In this document: piece after piece, positions 19,710 through 29,021 of the stretch
Position numbering within the stretch: the stretch's first letter is position 1
Layout: each line of letters opens with the position of its first letter
DNA from: Novipirellula galeiformis
GTDB taxonomy: Bacteria; Planctomycetota; Planctomycetia; Pirellulales; Pirellulaceae
Direction of reading: 5' to 3'
DNA: 64,000 nt
NCBI RefSeq assembly: GCF_007860095.1
Contig: NZ_SJPT01000006.1
Coordinates: 62,001 to 126,000 of the forward strand
Program-made: the position numbers and the translations under genes
Notes under the pieces: generated by a model
What the model saw: the letters and a program-made list of their open reading frames with translations, nothing else
Databases searched by the model: none
What the model was told of the DNA's origin: nothing

Positions 19710-20318
19710 TCACGAGGTCCCCCTTCGACCGATTCCTTCATAGACACATTTTTCGGTAACCACTTTGTCCATAAAAATGTCGTGGCGCTGCATCGGAACG
19801 TCGTCGAACATTTGGCATTCGAAAGCGAGCGAAACGAGCAACGTTTCGGGCTTGGCGTGCTCAAGCAACCGATCGTAGTAGCCTTTGCCATGTCCGATAC
19901 GTCCACCGCGAGCATCGAAGCCGAGCCCCGGCACCAAGATGAGATCGAGTTGATTGATGTCAATCTTCTTCGCCGCGATCTCGCGAAGCGGCTCGCGCGG
20001 CTCCAGAATTTGGTACATCCCAACCTCCAACTCATCCATCGACTCGAGCCGAAACAACTTGAGTTCGCCATCGGCGCAGTAGGGAACCACGATGGCTTTG
20101 TCGCCTGCCACCTCGCCAGGGATCGCTTGGCGCGTGCGCGCTTCGTCACGAGCATCGACGTACCACATCACATATCGAGCGGCCACATATTCCGGCATCT
20201 GCAGGACGCGGTCGGTGATCGCCAAAGAGACAGCTTCCTTGTCGGGCTGAGCCTTCCGAGCGAGATGGGCCGCTTTGCGGATCCCTAGCTTCTGTGCGGA
20301 AAGAGCAGCGTCGTTCAT
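19710..20318 (-). CDS. 5-formyltetrahydrofolate cyclo-ligase
   Basis: This 202-residue protein carries the family's signature LVPGLGFDARGGRIGHGKGY around residues 128-147, which binds ATP and the folate polyglutamate tail. The enzyme converts 5-formyltetrahydrofolate to 5,10-methenyltetrahydrofolate using ATP, keeping the folate pool usable. Length and domain order match the family. The ATG at 20318 (MNDAALSAQKLGIRK) is preferred over an ATG at 20375, which would add 19 unrelated residues. It is a single gene, followed by the GNAT gene on the same strand with 273 bp between, so they are probably separate transcripts. Confidence 0.88.
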   Translation of the reverse strand: MNDAALSAQKLGIRKAAHLARKAQPDKEAVSLAITDRVLQMPEYVAARYVMWYVDARDEARTRQAIPGEVAGDKAIVVPYCADGELKLFRLESMDELEVGMYQILEPREPLREIAAKKIDINQLDLILVPGLGFDARGGRIGHGKGYYDRLLEHAKPETLLVSLAFECQMFDDVPMQRHDIFMDKVVTEKCVYEGIGRRGTS

Positions 20319-20694
20319 AGCACTCAGTTCTTCGCATTCATAACGGGGCTTTGCACTCATAACGGACGCACTCACAACAAGCGATGCAAAAAGGGAGCTT
20401 CAAGACCGAAGGGGCAAGATCAAAGGCAGACCATGGGCTTAGAAAAATCGCACAACGTTGCTGGCGTCGCTACCCCGGACGACTCGCATCCAGGGCGTGT
20501 TAGCATTGAGGCTGGGGTGTTTTTCCTACCCCCTGGCGTGCTCTTCCTAACCCACAGTGTCCGCGAGGGAAGATCGACATTGACTCGGTCCCTCGCTTAC
20601 GCGTCGGGTTATGATTTTGATTAAGCATCCGTTAACCGGGAGCGAGCGTCCAAGCGGCTAATGGGATTGCCCCCAATGATTCGTGCCTAGCCGC
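20319..20694. other. Repeat-bearing gap between rhamnulokinase and the folate cyclo-ligase
   Basis: These 376 bp contain one copy of the tccctcgc-acgcgtcgggtta repeat (20587-20614) and a half copy (20652-20688) of the palindromic element that is complete at 48077-48210. I see no gene. Confidence 0.5.
20587..20614 (+). repeat. Copy of the tccctcgc(t)NacgcgtcgggttaTga repeat
   Basis: The words tccctcgcttacgcgtcggg and then ttatga match other copies at 23405-23431 and 41070-41096 almost base for base. Upstream at about 20562-20571 a cgcgaggga stretch could pair with it. Confidence 0.75.
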
Positions 20695-22185
20695 TTATTG
20701 CTCAAGTTTACGAAAGACTTCGGCTGCGTCGTCCCAAGCGGCTGCGTTGGTCGGGTCAAACTGCTTAGTGCCAAAACTGGTGCGAATCAAATTGCGAGCC
20801 TCGACAATCGAGCCCAGCTTCTGAGTCCCCATCATCTGGACCGCAATGTTTCCCACCGCAGTCGCTTCGACCGGGCCGGCAATGACAACGCGATTGCACG
20901 CATCGGCGGTCATCTGGCAAAGCAACTCATTCTGGGAACCGCCGCCGACAATGTGAATCACGTCGATTCGGTTGCCTACCAAGGTTTCTAGCATCCCCAA
21001 ACAACTTCGATAACGGAGCGCCAATCCCTCGAGCGCGCCGCGATAGAGCACCCCGTTGCTCTGGGGAGCGGATTGCCCGGTCCGCCCGGCATAACGGACG
21101 ATCGCATCGAGCATGTCGTCCGGAGCGACAAAGGCAGCGTCGTCGGGATCGACCAACAATTCAAACGGCTTCGCGGCTAACGCGCGATCCACCATCACAT
21201 CCCAAGGCTCCGCGGTTCCGCGTCGCTCGAGCGATTTGCGAATTTGCTGGAAAATCCACAGTCCACCAATGTTCTTCAACAGCCGCGTGCTGCCTTGAAT
21301 GCCACCTTCGTTGGTGAAATTCAACTCCGCACACTTGTCGTTCACCAACGGCTTGGCCAATTCGCATCCCATCAACGACCATGTTCCCGAGCTGATGTAG
21401 CACCAACTGGGATGTTCCGGAGCGAAGTCATTCACCGGAACCGCGATGACCGCCGACGCGGTATCATGAGTCGCCGGCACAATCACGGGGACATCGTCGA
21501 GCCCGGTCGCCGAAGCGACCGAGGGTTGAATGACGCCGAGCTGGGAACCTGGCTCGATCACGTCCTGGAAAATTTTCGCAGGCAAGTCAAAACGCGAGAG
21601 CAAATCGCTCGACCAAGTCTGGTTTCTCGGATCCAACAACTGGGTCGTTGATGCATTGGTCGCCTCGATGCTTCGCGTCCCCGTCATCAACCAATGGAAG
21701 AAGTCGCCCATCATTAAAAAGCCGTCTGCGATCGGCAACGAACGCTCGCCCGCTAACCGGGCCGCGACCAATTGATACAACGTGTTGAGTTCCATGAACT
21801 GGAGCCCTGTCGCCGCGAAGATCTCCTGGCGAGGCACAATTTCCCAAGCACGCTCCATCATCCCGCGCGTCCGCGCGTCACGGTAATGGTGAACCGGACC
21901 GGTCATTTGGTCATGATCGTCCACCAACACGTAGTCGACCCCCCACGTATCGACTCCTACCGAGGCCACTTCGCTGAACTGTTGTGACGCCGCGCGTAGG
22001 CCTTGCTGAATTTCCGCCCACAATCCGTGCACGTTCCAATGCATCGATCGCTGGATCGTGACGGGATCATTTGCAAACCGATGGACTTCGGCTAGTTCGA
22101 TCAAGTCGTTCTGTAGAGACCCCGCGATCACACGGCCGCTGGAGGCACCCAAATCGATTGCCAAATGGACCGGAGTCGAGCTCAT
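20695..22185 (-). CDS. rhaB: Rhamnulokinase (L-rhamnose degradation)
   Basis: This 496-residue FGGY-family sugar kinase starts at the ATG at 22185. The N-terminal phosphate motif DLGASSGRV (11-19), the substrate segment SVGVDTWGVDYVLVDDHDQ and the catalytic Asp in ATHDTASAV (Asp241) match rhamnulokinases rather than xylulo- or glycerol kinases. It phosphorylates L-rhamnulose to L-rhamnulose 1-phosphate. Only this step of the pathway is present here; no rhamnose isomerase or aldolase is adjacent. Marine planctomycetes commonly use such sugars from algal polysaccharides, which is background knowledge rather than something seen here. A start at 22200 is also possible. Confidence 0.88.
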   Translation of the reverse strand: MSSTPVHLAIDLGASSGRVIAGSLQNDLIELAEVHRFANDPVTIQRSMHWNVHGLWAEIQQGLRAASQQFSEVASVGVDTWGVDYVLVDDHDQMTGPVHHYRDARTRGMMERAWEIVPRQEIFAATGLQFMELNTLYQLVAARLAGERSLPIADGFLMMGDFFHWLMTGTRSIEATNASTTQLLDPRNQTWSSDLLSRFDLPAKIFQDVIEPGSQLGVIQPSVASATGLDDVPVIVPATHDTASAVIAVPVNDFAPEHPSWCYISSGTWSLMGCELAKPLVNDKCAELNFTNEGGIQGSTRLLKNIGGLWIFQQIRKSLERRGTAEPWDVMVDRALAAKPFELLVDPDDAAFVAPDDMLDAIVRYAGRTGQSAPQSNGVLYRGALEGLALRYRSCLGMLETLVGNRIDVIHIVGGGSQNELLCQMTADACNRVVIAGPVEATAVGNIAVQMMGTQKLGSIVEARNLIRTSFGTKQFDPTNAAAWDDAAEVFRKLEQ

Positions 22186-22770
22186 CTTCGTGAATCCCAA
22201 GTTCGCTAGTTTTGTGGTGGAGATGCAAAGGATATCAAAAAAAGAAGGTCAAGGGACCGCCAGCCACCGACCTTGCCCCCCCCTCCTGTGGGAATCAGGA
22301 CAAGCGTGGCTCAAGACAGGGCGAATGTGCAAACCTGCAGACACAGGGTCACCTAAAAAGGCTGGGGGCATCTAGATAAGGCGAGGCCAGCCACGGCAAT
22401 GACCTCCACAACCACAAACCGGCCGCTCACCACCTGACGCGTATGCGGGGGAAGATCGATTTTATCTCGGCCACTCGCTGACGCGTCGGATTGCGCATTT
22501 CGCCGCAAAACATCCCGTGCCGGAAAGGAATCGCCCAACCCCGCCAACCCCACCCACGAAACAAAACAAAACAACTCCACAGAGGGGCATCCCTCAATCC
22601 CTTGCCCTCGTTAGACAATCGTTTTGCAAGCGAAAAACAACCCATTTGGCGGTCGCTCGTTGAGGCCTGGGGAATGAGCCCCATCCGCTCAAACTTTTTT
22701 AACTGCCGCAAGCGGAAGACTTTATGGCTTGAGCCACCCTGCGCGGGAAACGAATTTGAGAAAACTGTGG

Positions 22771-22798
22771 TTGACCCGTCACCCGCAAAACGTAATCT
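22771..22798 (+). promoter_or_regulatory. Candidate promoter in the 1.4 kb gap
   Basis: TTGACC (22771-22776) and TAATCT (22793-22798) are separated by 16 bp, a good sigma-70-like pair. It could drive a small RNA or the 57-codon frame at 22921. Confidence 0.25.
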
Positions 22799-23201
22799 AA
22801 CGGTGTCGACACATCACTCATCCGCCGTTCTTCTGCGGGGCTCTAACGTGGGGGATGTATGCGAACATCAATTGCTGCTAAGTTGTTGATAGACTACAAG
22901 TTATGAAGGACGAGTTTGAAATGCGAAAACGCATCCAAACTCTTCCGATTGTATATTGCGCTGGCAACGGATTGCCTTCAGCTGCGTCTTCCGCGAGTTC
23001 GCCTCGCGTGGGGTTTGCGCGGTCAGCTTGCGGCCACGGGCTGACACTCGTCGATGCGTCGTTTGGCAATTGTTTAACAATTGTCGATCGATAAATCACG
23101 AACCTCACGGGCCGGGTACATGGAGTACCCGGCCGCGAACGCTCGCGCGACACGCCCCCCGCCTCGATGCTGCGGCGCCCCCTGCATTTTTGCACAGCGC
23201 C

Positions 23202-23273
23202 GCCAGGCCCCTCCAAACTCGCCAGGCCCTTCTAAACTCGCCAGGCCCCTCTAAACTCAGGCCCCTCTAAATC
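23202..23273 (+). repeat. 19 bp tandem repeat, about four copies
   Basis: Three adjacent 19 bp units of gccaggcccctctaaactc (with c/t variants) at 23202-23220, 23221-23239 and 23240-23258 are followed by a shortened fourth unit to 23273. Confidence 0.9.
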
Positions 23274-23404
23274 CGCTAGCCCCCCTAGATCACGCTTGGA
23301 TTCGACCTTGAGGTCGCTGCCGTCGCCCGACGGTGGACCACGCTTTGATTCGGGATTCGGTGCCATCCACTGTAAGCCTAAGGGCGAAAGTCACAATTGA
23401 CTCG

Positions 23405-23431
23405 GACCCTCGGTTACGCGTCGGGTTATGA
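23405..23431 (+). repeat. Copy of the acgcgtcgggttatga repeat
   Basis: gaccctcggttacgcgtcgg followed by gttatga matches the copies at 20587 and 41070 with few changes. Confidence 0.7.
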
Positions 23432-23562
23432 TTGGCTAGGTAGAACTGCCATCGCGCAACATCAAAGCGGACACGTCGGTCTCTGATCTTGATCCCCAAC
23501 GCTCGGCACGCCGAGCAAAACCACGACTGGCCCCGATGCTGGACCAGACACTTGGGTAGCGA

Positions 23563-24891
23563 TCAAGAAGCGGGTTGGCTCGCCGGATTTTCGGATGCGG
23601 ATTGCAGCCCTCCGATCAACTCGCCGATTTTCCCGTCGCTGGCGGGCGTGACCCACTTCAAATCGACGATGATCGCTTGTCCATCTTCGCGAACGAGCAA
23701 CGACGGCAACTCTTCTCGCAGCTGGTCGGCCCACTCTTTAGCGCTGAGCGTTCGATGCTCGACACGAATTTGTCTGGACGGATAGCGCCACCGCCCTTTG
23801 GGGGTGATGCGGGCGTCTTCGGCAGTCACTTGGCAGCTTTTGATGGAATCGCTGGCACTCAACCGCATCGCCAAGCGTTCCGCTCTGGCCCGCAAGTTTT
23901 CCTCGCTCGTTTGCATCAATCCATCGATCGGCAATTGGCCTGATGAGTACTTCCCGAGCGTGCTGACCAGCATGGCCTGGACGGGGCTGGTCGCTTCGAG
24001 AGACTTCCAGAGGCTTGAATGGGTGATCGCTTGGACCAGTGCTCGCTTTCCGATAACCAGACCGCACTCGGGGCCTCCAAAAATGCCGCCCCCTTCCACG
24101 ATCACAAGATCGGCCCCCGCCTGGATCGCGGCTTCGACGGACGGCAATTTCGAGTCTTGGGTCTGCTTCAGGGTCGCCACGGGCAGCACGACAACCTGGG
24201 TGACCTCGGCTCGGCCAAACTCCAACGGTTTCGGGGCATCGGCTTGAGTTTCATCATCTGCCAAAATCAAGCAGAACGACTGAAAACCATCAAAGTCGGA
24301 GGCTTCGATGGCATCGTTGGCTCCGACTTCTTGAACGATCGGGACCAGCGAATTGAGCGCGTCGACGAGCGAACCACCACTGCGCAAACGAATCGCTTGG
24401 CTGCGGTGCACGAGGATCTCCTCTTGGCTCATCCCGATCACCAGTGCGGTCAGGATCGCGTTAAAGTTAGCCGCGACGGCGATCTCCAATTCCGCGGAGG
24501 CATCCAGATGATGGTGCAGCTCTCGTGTCAGCCGCTGAGCGGCATGATGGTCATTGCGAACGTCGCCATGCAGACAGGCGTAGGCGGCTTCGACGGCGTC
24601 TTCCGCGACCGGCACACCGGTCCCCAGGGGGGTAATTAGCGTACCCGAAGCGTTGACTAACGGGATCGCGATTGCGATTTGCTTTTTCGACCATCGTTGC
24701 ACATTTTTTTTACCCGCTTCGGTTGCTCGCATGACCGCGTCGAAGCCGCGCGCAGCGGTTTGAGGCAATTCTTGGATGATTTCGTTCGCTTGAGCTTTCA
24801 GTTTTTCCAGCGTCTCGGGCTCGCGTGCACGTCGAGCGACGTCATTGAGGCCGCGGCGCAATAATTCAACGGTCCAAGGAGGGATTGCCAT
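23563..24891 (-). CDS. SelA-like fold-type I protein without the PLP lysine
   Basis: The product is 442 residues from the ATG at 24891, and its overall layout resembles L-seryl-tRNA(Sec) selenium transferase (SelA). It has an N-terminal helical segment, then LVNASGTLITPLGTGVPVAE (SelA: NATGxxxHTNLGR) and, later, EGGGIFGGPECGLVIGK (266-282), matching SelA's SGDKLLGGPQAGIIxGK. In that motif the lysine that binds pyridoxal phosphate is glycine (Gly269). It is therefore unlikely to be a conventional PLP enzyme, and selenocysteine synthesis is not supported. No selB, selD or tRNA-Sec is adjacent. An upstream ATG at 24972 is possible but the conserved part begins at 24891. It is divergent from alaS. 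Confidence 0.75.
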   Translation of the reverse strand: MAIPPWTVELLRRGLNDVARRAREPETLEKLKAQANEIIQELPQTAARGFDAVMRATEAGKKNVQRWSKKQIAIAIPLVNASGTLITPLGTGVPVAEDAVEAAYACLHGDVRNDHHAAQRLTRELHHHLDASAELEIAVAANFNAILTALVIGMSQEEILVHRSQAIRLRSGGSLVDALNSLVPIVQEVGANDAIEASDFDGFQSFCLILADDETQADAPKPLEFGRAEVTQVVVLPVATLKQTQDSKLPSVEAAIQAGADLVIVEGGGIFGGPECGLVIGKRALVQAITHSSLWKSLEATSPVQAMLVSTLGKYSSGQLPIDGLMQTSEENLRARAERLAMRLSASDSIKSCQVTAEDARITPKGRWRYPSRQIRVEHRTLSAKEWADQLREELPSLLVREDGQAIIVDLKWVTPASDGKIGELIGGLQSASENPASQPAS

Positions 24892-25220
24892 GGGGGTGAT
24901 TCGCTTAAGGTTAGGGGATTGCTGCTGGACACATGTTCCCAGGCGAAAATCCGCAAAACGGATCTCCATCAATGCGGGACAGAGGAGCGACTTTGCCCCG
25001 GCAGCGTTTTCTTGGTAAATGGGTTCGAGTCAGTATTCGATTCTAACCGACGAATCTTGGATCTCAGACGTGCCCTCTGCCGAAAAGACTCGTTTCGATA
25101 TGATCATTCCATATTGGGGTACGAATACGGATGACGCCGGATGCGTTTATCAAGGGATCTCCGATGGCAGAAACGCCTCAATCCAAGCCTTCTACCAAGC
25201 TTCGAACATAGACGAGCGAT
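24892..25220. other. Divergent intergenic region before alaS
   Basis: These 329 bp separate the SelA-like gene from alaS. I see a tatgat hexamer near 25097 but no well-spaced -35 box, no T-box and no other structured leader. Confidence 0.35.
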
Positions 25221-28049
25221 ATGAAAACTGACGAGCTGCGCGAAAAATACCTTGCCTTTTTCGAGTCCAAAGGGTGTGTCCGCAAACCGAGTGACGTTTT
25301 GGTTCCCACTTGGGACCCCTCGGTTTTGTTCACTCCGGCGGGGATGAACCAGTTCAAGGACCACTTTCTCGGCAAGGTGAAGCTCGATTTTACGCGGGCA
25401 ACGACCTGCCAAAAATGCTTGCGCACGGGCGACATCGACAATGTCGGCCGGACCGCGTTTCACCATACGTTCTTTGAAATGTTGGGCAATTTCAGCTTCG
25501 GCGACTATTTCAAAGAAGACGCCATTCGTTGGGCTTGGGAATTTTTGACCGACAAGAAATGGCTCGGCATCCCAGGGGAACGCCTCAGCGTCACCGTTTA
25601 CAAGGACGATGACGAAGCGTTTCAGTATTGGAACGAGAAGATCGGATTGCCGACATCGCGGATTTCGCGGATGGAAGAGGACGAAAACTTTTGGCCTGCC
25701 TCGGCGCCCAGCGAAGGGCCCGATGGCGTTTGTGGTCCGTGCAGCGAAATCTACTACCACCTCGAAGACGGCAGTGATGTCGAGATTTGGAACCTGGTCT
25801 TCACCCAATTCAATCGGGTCGGCGATCCGCCCAACAACTTGAAACCGTTGCCGAGCAAAAACATCGACACCGGAATGGGGCTGGAGCGGACCGCCAGTGT
25901 ATTGCAGGGCGTGCCGACGAACTTCCACATCGACAACCTGTTCCCGATCGTCCAAGCGGCATCGGAAGTGTGCGGGGTGAAGTACGAGTATGAAAGCGAC
26001 AATGGTCGCCGCTTGCGACGGATCACCGACCACGCGCGAGCATGTGTCTTTGCGATTCACGAAAACGTGTACCCAGGTCCCAAGGATGCCAAGTATGTCG
26101 TCAAACGTTTGATCCGCCGCGCCGTATTGGACGGTTATCAAATGGATTTGCGTGGTCCGTTTCTGTACCAATTGGTCGAAGCGGTGGCCGAGAGCGCCAA
26201 GGTTCCTTACCCCGAATTGAGCGCCACGACCAAACGGGTTGCGGACGTGATCGAGGCCGAAGAAAAAGCGTTCTTCGGAACCATCGACGGCGGCATGAAA
26301 CGAATCGGCCAATTGTTCGAACAAATGCGTGAGGAATCCGCCGTGATGGTCCCCGGCGATGAAGCCGCGGAACTGAACACGACCTATGGCGTGCCCCCGG
26401 AATTGCTACAAACACTTAGCGCCGAGCAAAACTTTACCTTCGACTGGACCGGCTATCGCGACGCGATGCACGAGCATTCGATCAAGAGCGGTGCGGGCCA
26501 GAAGGAATTGTTCCAAACCGGACCGTTGGAAACGCTTAAAGAAGCGCTCCGCGAGACTCCGTTTCTCGGTTACGATTCGATCGAATCCGAGGCGGTCGTC
26601 AAAGGCATTATCACCGGCGTGGGCGGCAAGGGCGACGATGAAGGGCAATTGCTCAGCCATCTCGATCGCGCTGGCGATGCCGAGCTCCGCTTGGTCTTGA
26701 ACCAATCTCCCTTCTACGGCGAATCGGGGGGGCAAGTCGGTGACGTTGGCGTGATCCGCTGTGACAAATTTGAATTTGACGTCATCGATACTCAACGCCA
26801 CGGCGGTTTGATCGTGCACCACGGCAAACTGACACGTGGGGAAATCCACGAGGGTGATGTGTGCACCGCGACGGTCGATCAATCGCAACGGGACGCCTTG
26901 TCCCGCGCCCACTCTGCGACGCATATCCTGCACTATGCCCTGCACAAGAACGTTGGCGATCATGCGCAACAACAAGGCAGCAAGGTCGAAGCGGATCGTT
27001 TGCGATTCGACTTCACCAACCAACATGCGATCGATGATGAGACACTCGTCCAAATTGAAAAGGACGTGTGGGCTCAAATCGACGCGGCTCAACCAATCGA
27101 TTGGAAAACCGTCCCCCTAGCGGAAGCAAAAACCGCAGGCGCGATGATGTTGTTTGGTGAGAAGTATCCTGACCCCGTACGCATGGTCTCGATGGGTGGT
27201 TTCAGCAAAGAATTATGCGGGGGAACGCACCTGACCAACACCCAACAAGTGCAAGCGTTCGAAGTGGTCGTCGAGGAAAGCGTCTCAGCAGGCACTCGCC
27301 GCATCGAAGCGTTGACCGGCGAACGGGCCGAATCGCATCGTGTCCAAACTCGCGAATTGCTCGACCATGTGGCAAAGACGCTCGGTTGTCGTTTGCCAGA
27401 CGCGGTGGCCGGAACCGAACAATTGTTTGCGGAAGTGCGCCAGTTGAAAAAAGAACTTTCGGCAGGCAAGCCGATTGAACATTCCGAAACGTTTGAAGTC
27501 AAAAAATCGGATACGCCCGTCAACACGGACGATTACAACGCGATTCGTTCGGCGGTTCGCGAAATCACGCGACGTTTGAATGTTTCGATCGATGACGTCG
27601 TCACTCGCATCGAAGCGCTACTCGCGGATCGCTTGGGATTGGTCAAGGAACTTCGCCAAGTGACCGCGGGAGGAAAATTGTCAGCCGATGATTTGATCGC
27701 GACCGCAGAAATGGTGGGGGATTCGATGTTGATCGTAGCTGAAACGCCTGGTGCCAATCCGAACGTGATGCGGGGTTGGATCGATCAAATTCGCAAGAAG
27801 AGCGACAAACCCACCGCCGTGCTCTTGGCTTCAATCCAAGGCGACAAAGTGTTGTTGGTTGGCGGTGTCAGTCGCGAGCTCGTGGATCGCGGAGTGAAAG
27901 CGGGGGATTGGGTCGGCGCGGCGGCCAGTGTGGTGGGCGGCGGCGGCGGCGGTCGTCCCGACATGGCACAAGCCGGGGGCAAGGATCCTGAGAAGTTGCC
28001 CGCAGCGCTCGAGCAGGCCAAAGTCTCGATGCGCCAATCGCTGAGCTAA
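25221..28049 (+). CDS. alaS: Alanine-tRNA ligase
   Basis: This is a full-length alanyl-tRNA synthetase, 942 residues. It attaches alanine to tRNA-Ala and proofreads mischarged serine or glycine. The N-terminal class II catalytic core is clear (DVLVPTWDPSVLFTPAGMNQ, then FFEMLGNFSFGDYFK). The editing domain keeps its zinc-site residues HSATH (His564, His568) and CGGTH (Cys666, His670). A C-terminal DHHA1-like domain ends the protein, with a glycine-rich loop VVGGGGGGRPDMAQAGG typical of AlaS. It is a single gene; its start at 25221 gives the expected MKTDELREKYL opening. Confidence 0.97.
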   Translation: MKTDELREKYLAFFESKGCVRKPSDVLVPTWDPSVLFTPAGMNQFKDHFLGKVKLDFTRATTCQKCLRTGDIDNVGRTAFHHTFFEMLGNFSFGDYFKEDAIRWAWEFLTDKKWLGIPGERLSVTVYKDDDEAFQYWNEKIGLPTSRISRMEEDENFWPASAPSEGPDGVCGPCSEIYYHLEDGSDVEIWNLVFTQFNRVGDPPNNLKPLPSKNIDTGMGLERTASVLQGVPTNFHIDNLFPIVQAASEVCGVKYEYESDNGRRLRRITDHARACVFAIHENVYPGPKDAKYVVKRLIRRAVLDGYQMDLRGPFLYQLVEAVAESAKVPYPELSATTKRVADVIEAEEKAFFGTIDGGMKRIGQLFEQMREESAVMVPGDEAAELNTTYGVPPELLQTLSAEQNFTFDWTGYRDAMHEHSIKSGAGQKELFQTGPLETLKEALRETPFLGYDSIESEAVVKGIITGVGGKGDDEGQLLSHLDRAGDAELRLVLNQSPFYGESGGQVGDVGVIRCDKFEFDVIDTQRHGGLIVHHGKLTRGEIHEGDVCTATVDQSQRDALSRAHSATHILHYALHKNVGDHAQQQGSKVEADRLRFDFTNQHAIDDETLVQIEKDVWAQIDAAQPIDWKTVPLAEAKTAGAMMLFGEKYPDPVRMVSMGGFSKELCGGTHLTNTQQVQAFEVVVEESVSAGTRRIEALTGERAESHRVQTRELLDHVAKTLGCRLPDAVAGTEQLFAEVRQLKKELSAGKPIEHSETFEVKKSDTPVNTDDYNAIRSAVREITRRLNVSIDDVVTRIEALLADRLGLVKELRQVTAGGKLSADDLIATAEMVGDSMLIVAETPGANPNVMRGWIDQIRKKSDKPTAVLLASIQGDKVLLVGGVSRELVDRGVKAGDWVGAAASVVGGGGGGRPDMAQAGGKDPEKLPAALEQAKVSMRQSLS

Positions 28050-28064
28050 GCGGGGATTGGCTTC

Positions 28065-28141
28065 CCGGAGCGTTCTCCAGAACGCTCCGGTTGCGCTGGA
28101 CCGAGAGCCGTGGCAAAAGTCTTAACGGCTTTTGCTACGGC
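28065..28141 (+). repeat. Two adjacent intergenic hairpins after alaS
   Basis: Just after the alaS stop codon lie a perfect 11 bp stem with a 4 nt loop (CCGGAGCGTTC-TCCA-GAACGCTCCGG, 28065-28090) and a 13 bp stem with one wobble pair (GCCGTGGCAAAAG / CTTTTGCTACGGC, 28107-28141). Neither is followed by a T tract. Confidence 0.8.
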
Positions 28142-28191
28142 CACGCAGAGCCTCTCTCATCGAGCCTCTTGAAAAGGGATGGAGGATGCAG

Positions 28192-28238
28192 GGCCGGTTC
28201 CCACCGGCCGATCGCAAGCAGCCCGGTTCCCACCGGGC
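28192..28238 (+). repeat. Two small hairpins with identical loops
   Basis: GGCCGGT-TCCC-ACCGGCC (28192-28209) and GCCCGGT-TCCC-ACCGGGC (28221-28238) share the same loop and stem end, so they look like tandem copies of one repeat. They lie between convergent alaS and queE. Confidence 0.7.
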
Positions 28239-28251
28239 CTACGAGATGCGT

Positions 28252-28941
28252 TTAGGTGCCGCGGCGATTGCCGTACCAGCGGATTTGCATGCGGTCACAG
28301 TACCGATAGCCTTGCTCGGTCGTCCAAGGCCGCAACCATGTTGCAGCCTGGTCGAGATCGTCTTCGTTGATCCCCTGGGGCATGACCCAAACCTTGTCTG
28401 CGGGAACGTCAAGTTGCTCGACGATGGCTTGTAGCTCGTCGAAATCGCTTTTGTTGTCGACGACAAACTTGATTTGATGATCGCCGGATTGTCGAATCAA
28501 TTTGTGCATCGTTTCGATGGGCATCCGCCGCTGCTCGTGCAACGCACTCCACCGCGGATGGGCCTTGGCGTCCGGCGTGCTGGTACGAAATTTGGGGCTG
28601 ATCGACATCAGATCGCAGGCGATATCACGATCGATCGTGCCCGCCGTCTCGATCGTGATGTGGTAGCCCCGCTCACGTAACATCGCGCACAATCGCACCG
28701 ATTCCTTGGGCAGCAGCGGTTCACCACCGGTCAGCACGACGTGGCGAACGTCGGCCTCGGCGACCGCTTGGACGAGCGCGTCGAGCGAAACCGGGTCGCC
28801 TTCGGGACGCCACGATGCGTAGGGGGTGTCACAGAACCAGCAGCGTAAATTACAACCGCTCGTACGGATGAAAAAACTGTCCGTTCCGGTCAACAGGCCT
28901 TCGCCTTGACGGCTTGCAAATGTTTCTGAAATGCGCAGCAT
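28252..28941 (-). CDS. queE: 7-carboxy-7-deazaguanine synthase (QueE)
   Basis: This 229-residue radical-SAM enzyme carries the iron-sulfur motif CNLRCWFC (Cys30, Cys34, Cys37) and TGGEPLL downstream for SAM binding. It converts 6-carboxytetrahydropterin to 7-carboxy-7-deazaguanine, an early step toward queuosine and related 7-deazaguanines. The ATG at 28941 (MLRISETFASRQGEG) is chosen; the open frame further upstream would overlap queF. It is divergent from queF with 80 bp between the starts, which suits a shared control region for the queuosine pathway. No queC or queD is seen nearby. Confidence 0.93.
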   Translation of the reverse strand: MLRISETFASRQGEGLLTGTDSFFIRTSGCNLRCWFCDTPYASWRPEGDPVSLDALVQAVAEADVRHVVLTGGEPLLPKESVRLCAMLRERGYHITIETAGTIDRDIACDLMSISPKFRTSTPDAKAHPRWSALHEQRRMPIETMHKLIRQSGDHQIKFVVDNKSDFDELQAIVEQLDVPADKVWVMPQGINEDDLDQAATWLRPWTTEQGYRYCDRMQIRWYGNRRGT

Positions 28942-29021
28942 AGACGTTTCGGCCTTTCTCCCCCTGGCCGATTCCGACGAAGCCTGCAAAGATCCTGAAT
29001 TACGAAGCGGAGAACTCAAAA

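Larger units (their letters stand above)
22186..23562. other. Long gene-poor interval, about 1.4 kb
   Basis: No convincing protein gene is seen. Open frames are short and lack recognisable folds. The region contains a partial copy of the acgcgtcgg repeat (about 22470-22490), a possible promoter (22771-22798), a short open frame (22921-23094, 57 codons, preceded by GGA) of unknown status, a 19 bp tandem repeat (23202-23273) and another repeat copy (23405-23431). I checked by eye for RNase P, tmRNA and SRP RNA motifs and saw none, but an unknown small RNA is possible. Confidence 0.5.

Noticed and set aside
22491-22889. 132-codon frame in the 1.4 kb gap
   Set aside because: No recognisable fold, unusual composition and no start signal.
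23202-23273. Possible CRISPR array
   Set aside because: Units of 19 bp are directly adjacent with no spacers and no cas genes are in the window.
24892-25220. T-box or other riboswitch before alaS
   Set aside because: I see no specifier loop, T-box sequence or terminator/antiterminator pair.
25104-26324. 406-codon minus-strand frame opposite alaS
   Set aside because: alaS on the other strand is unmistakable and the reverse frame has no family signature.
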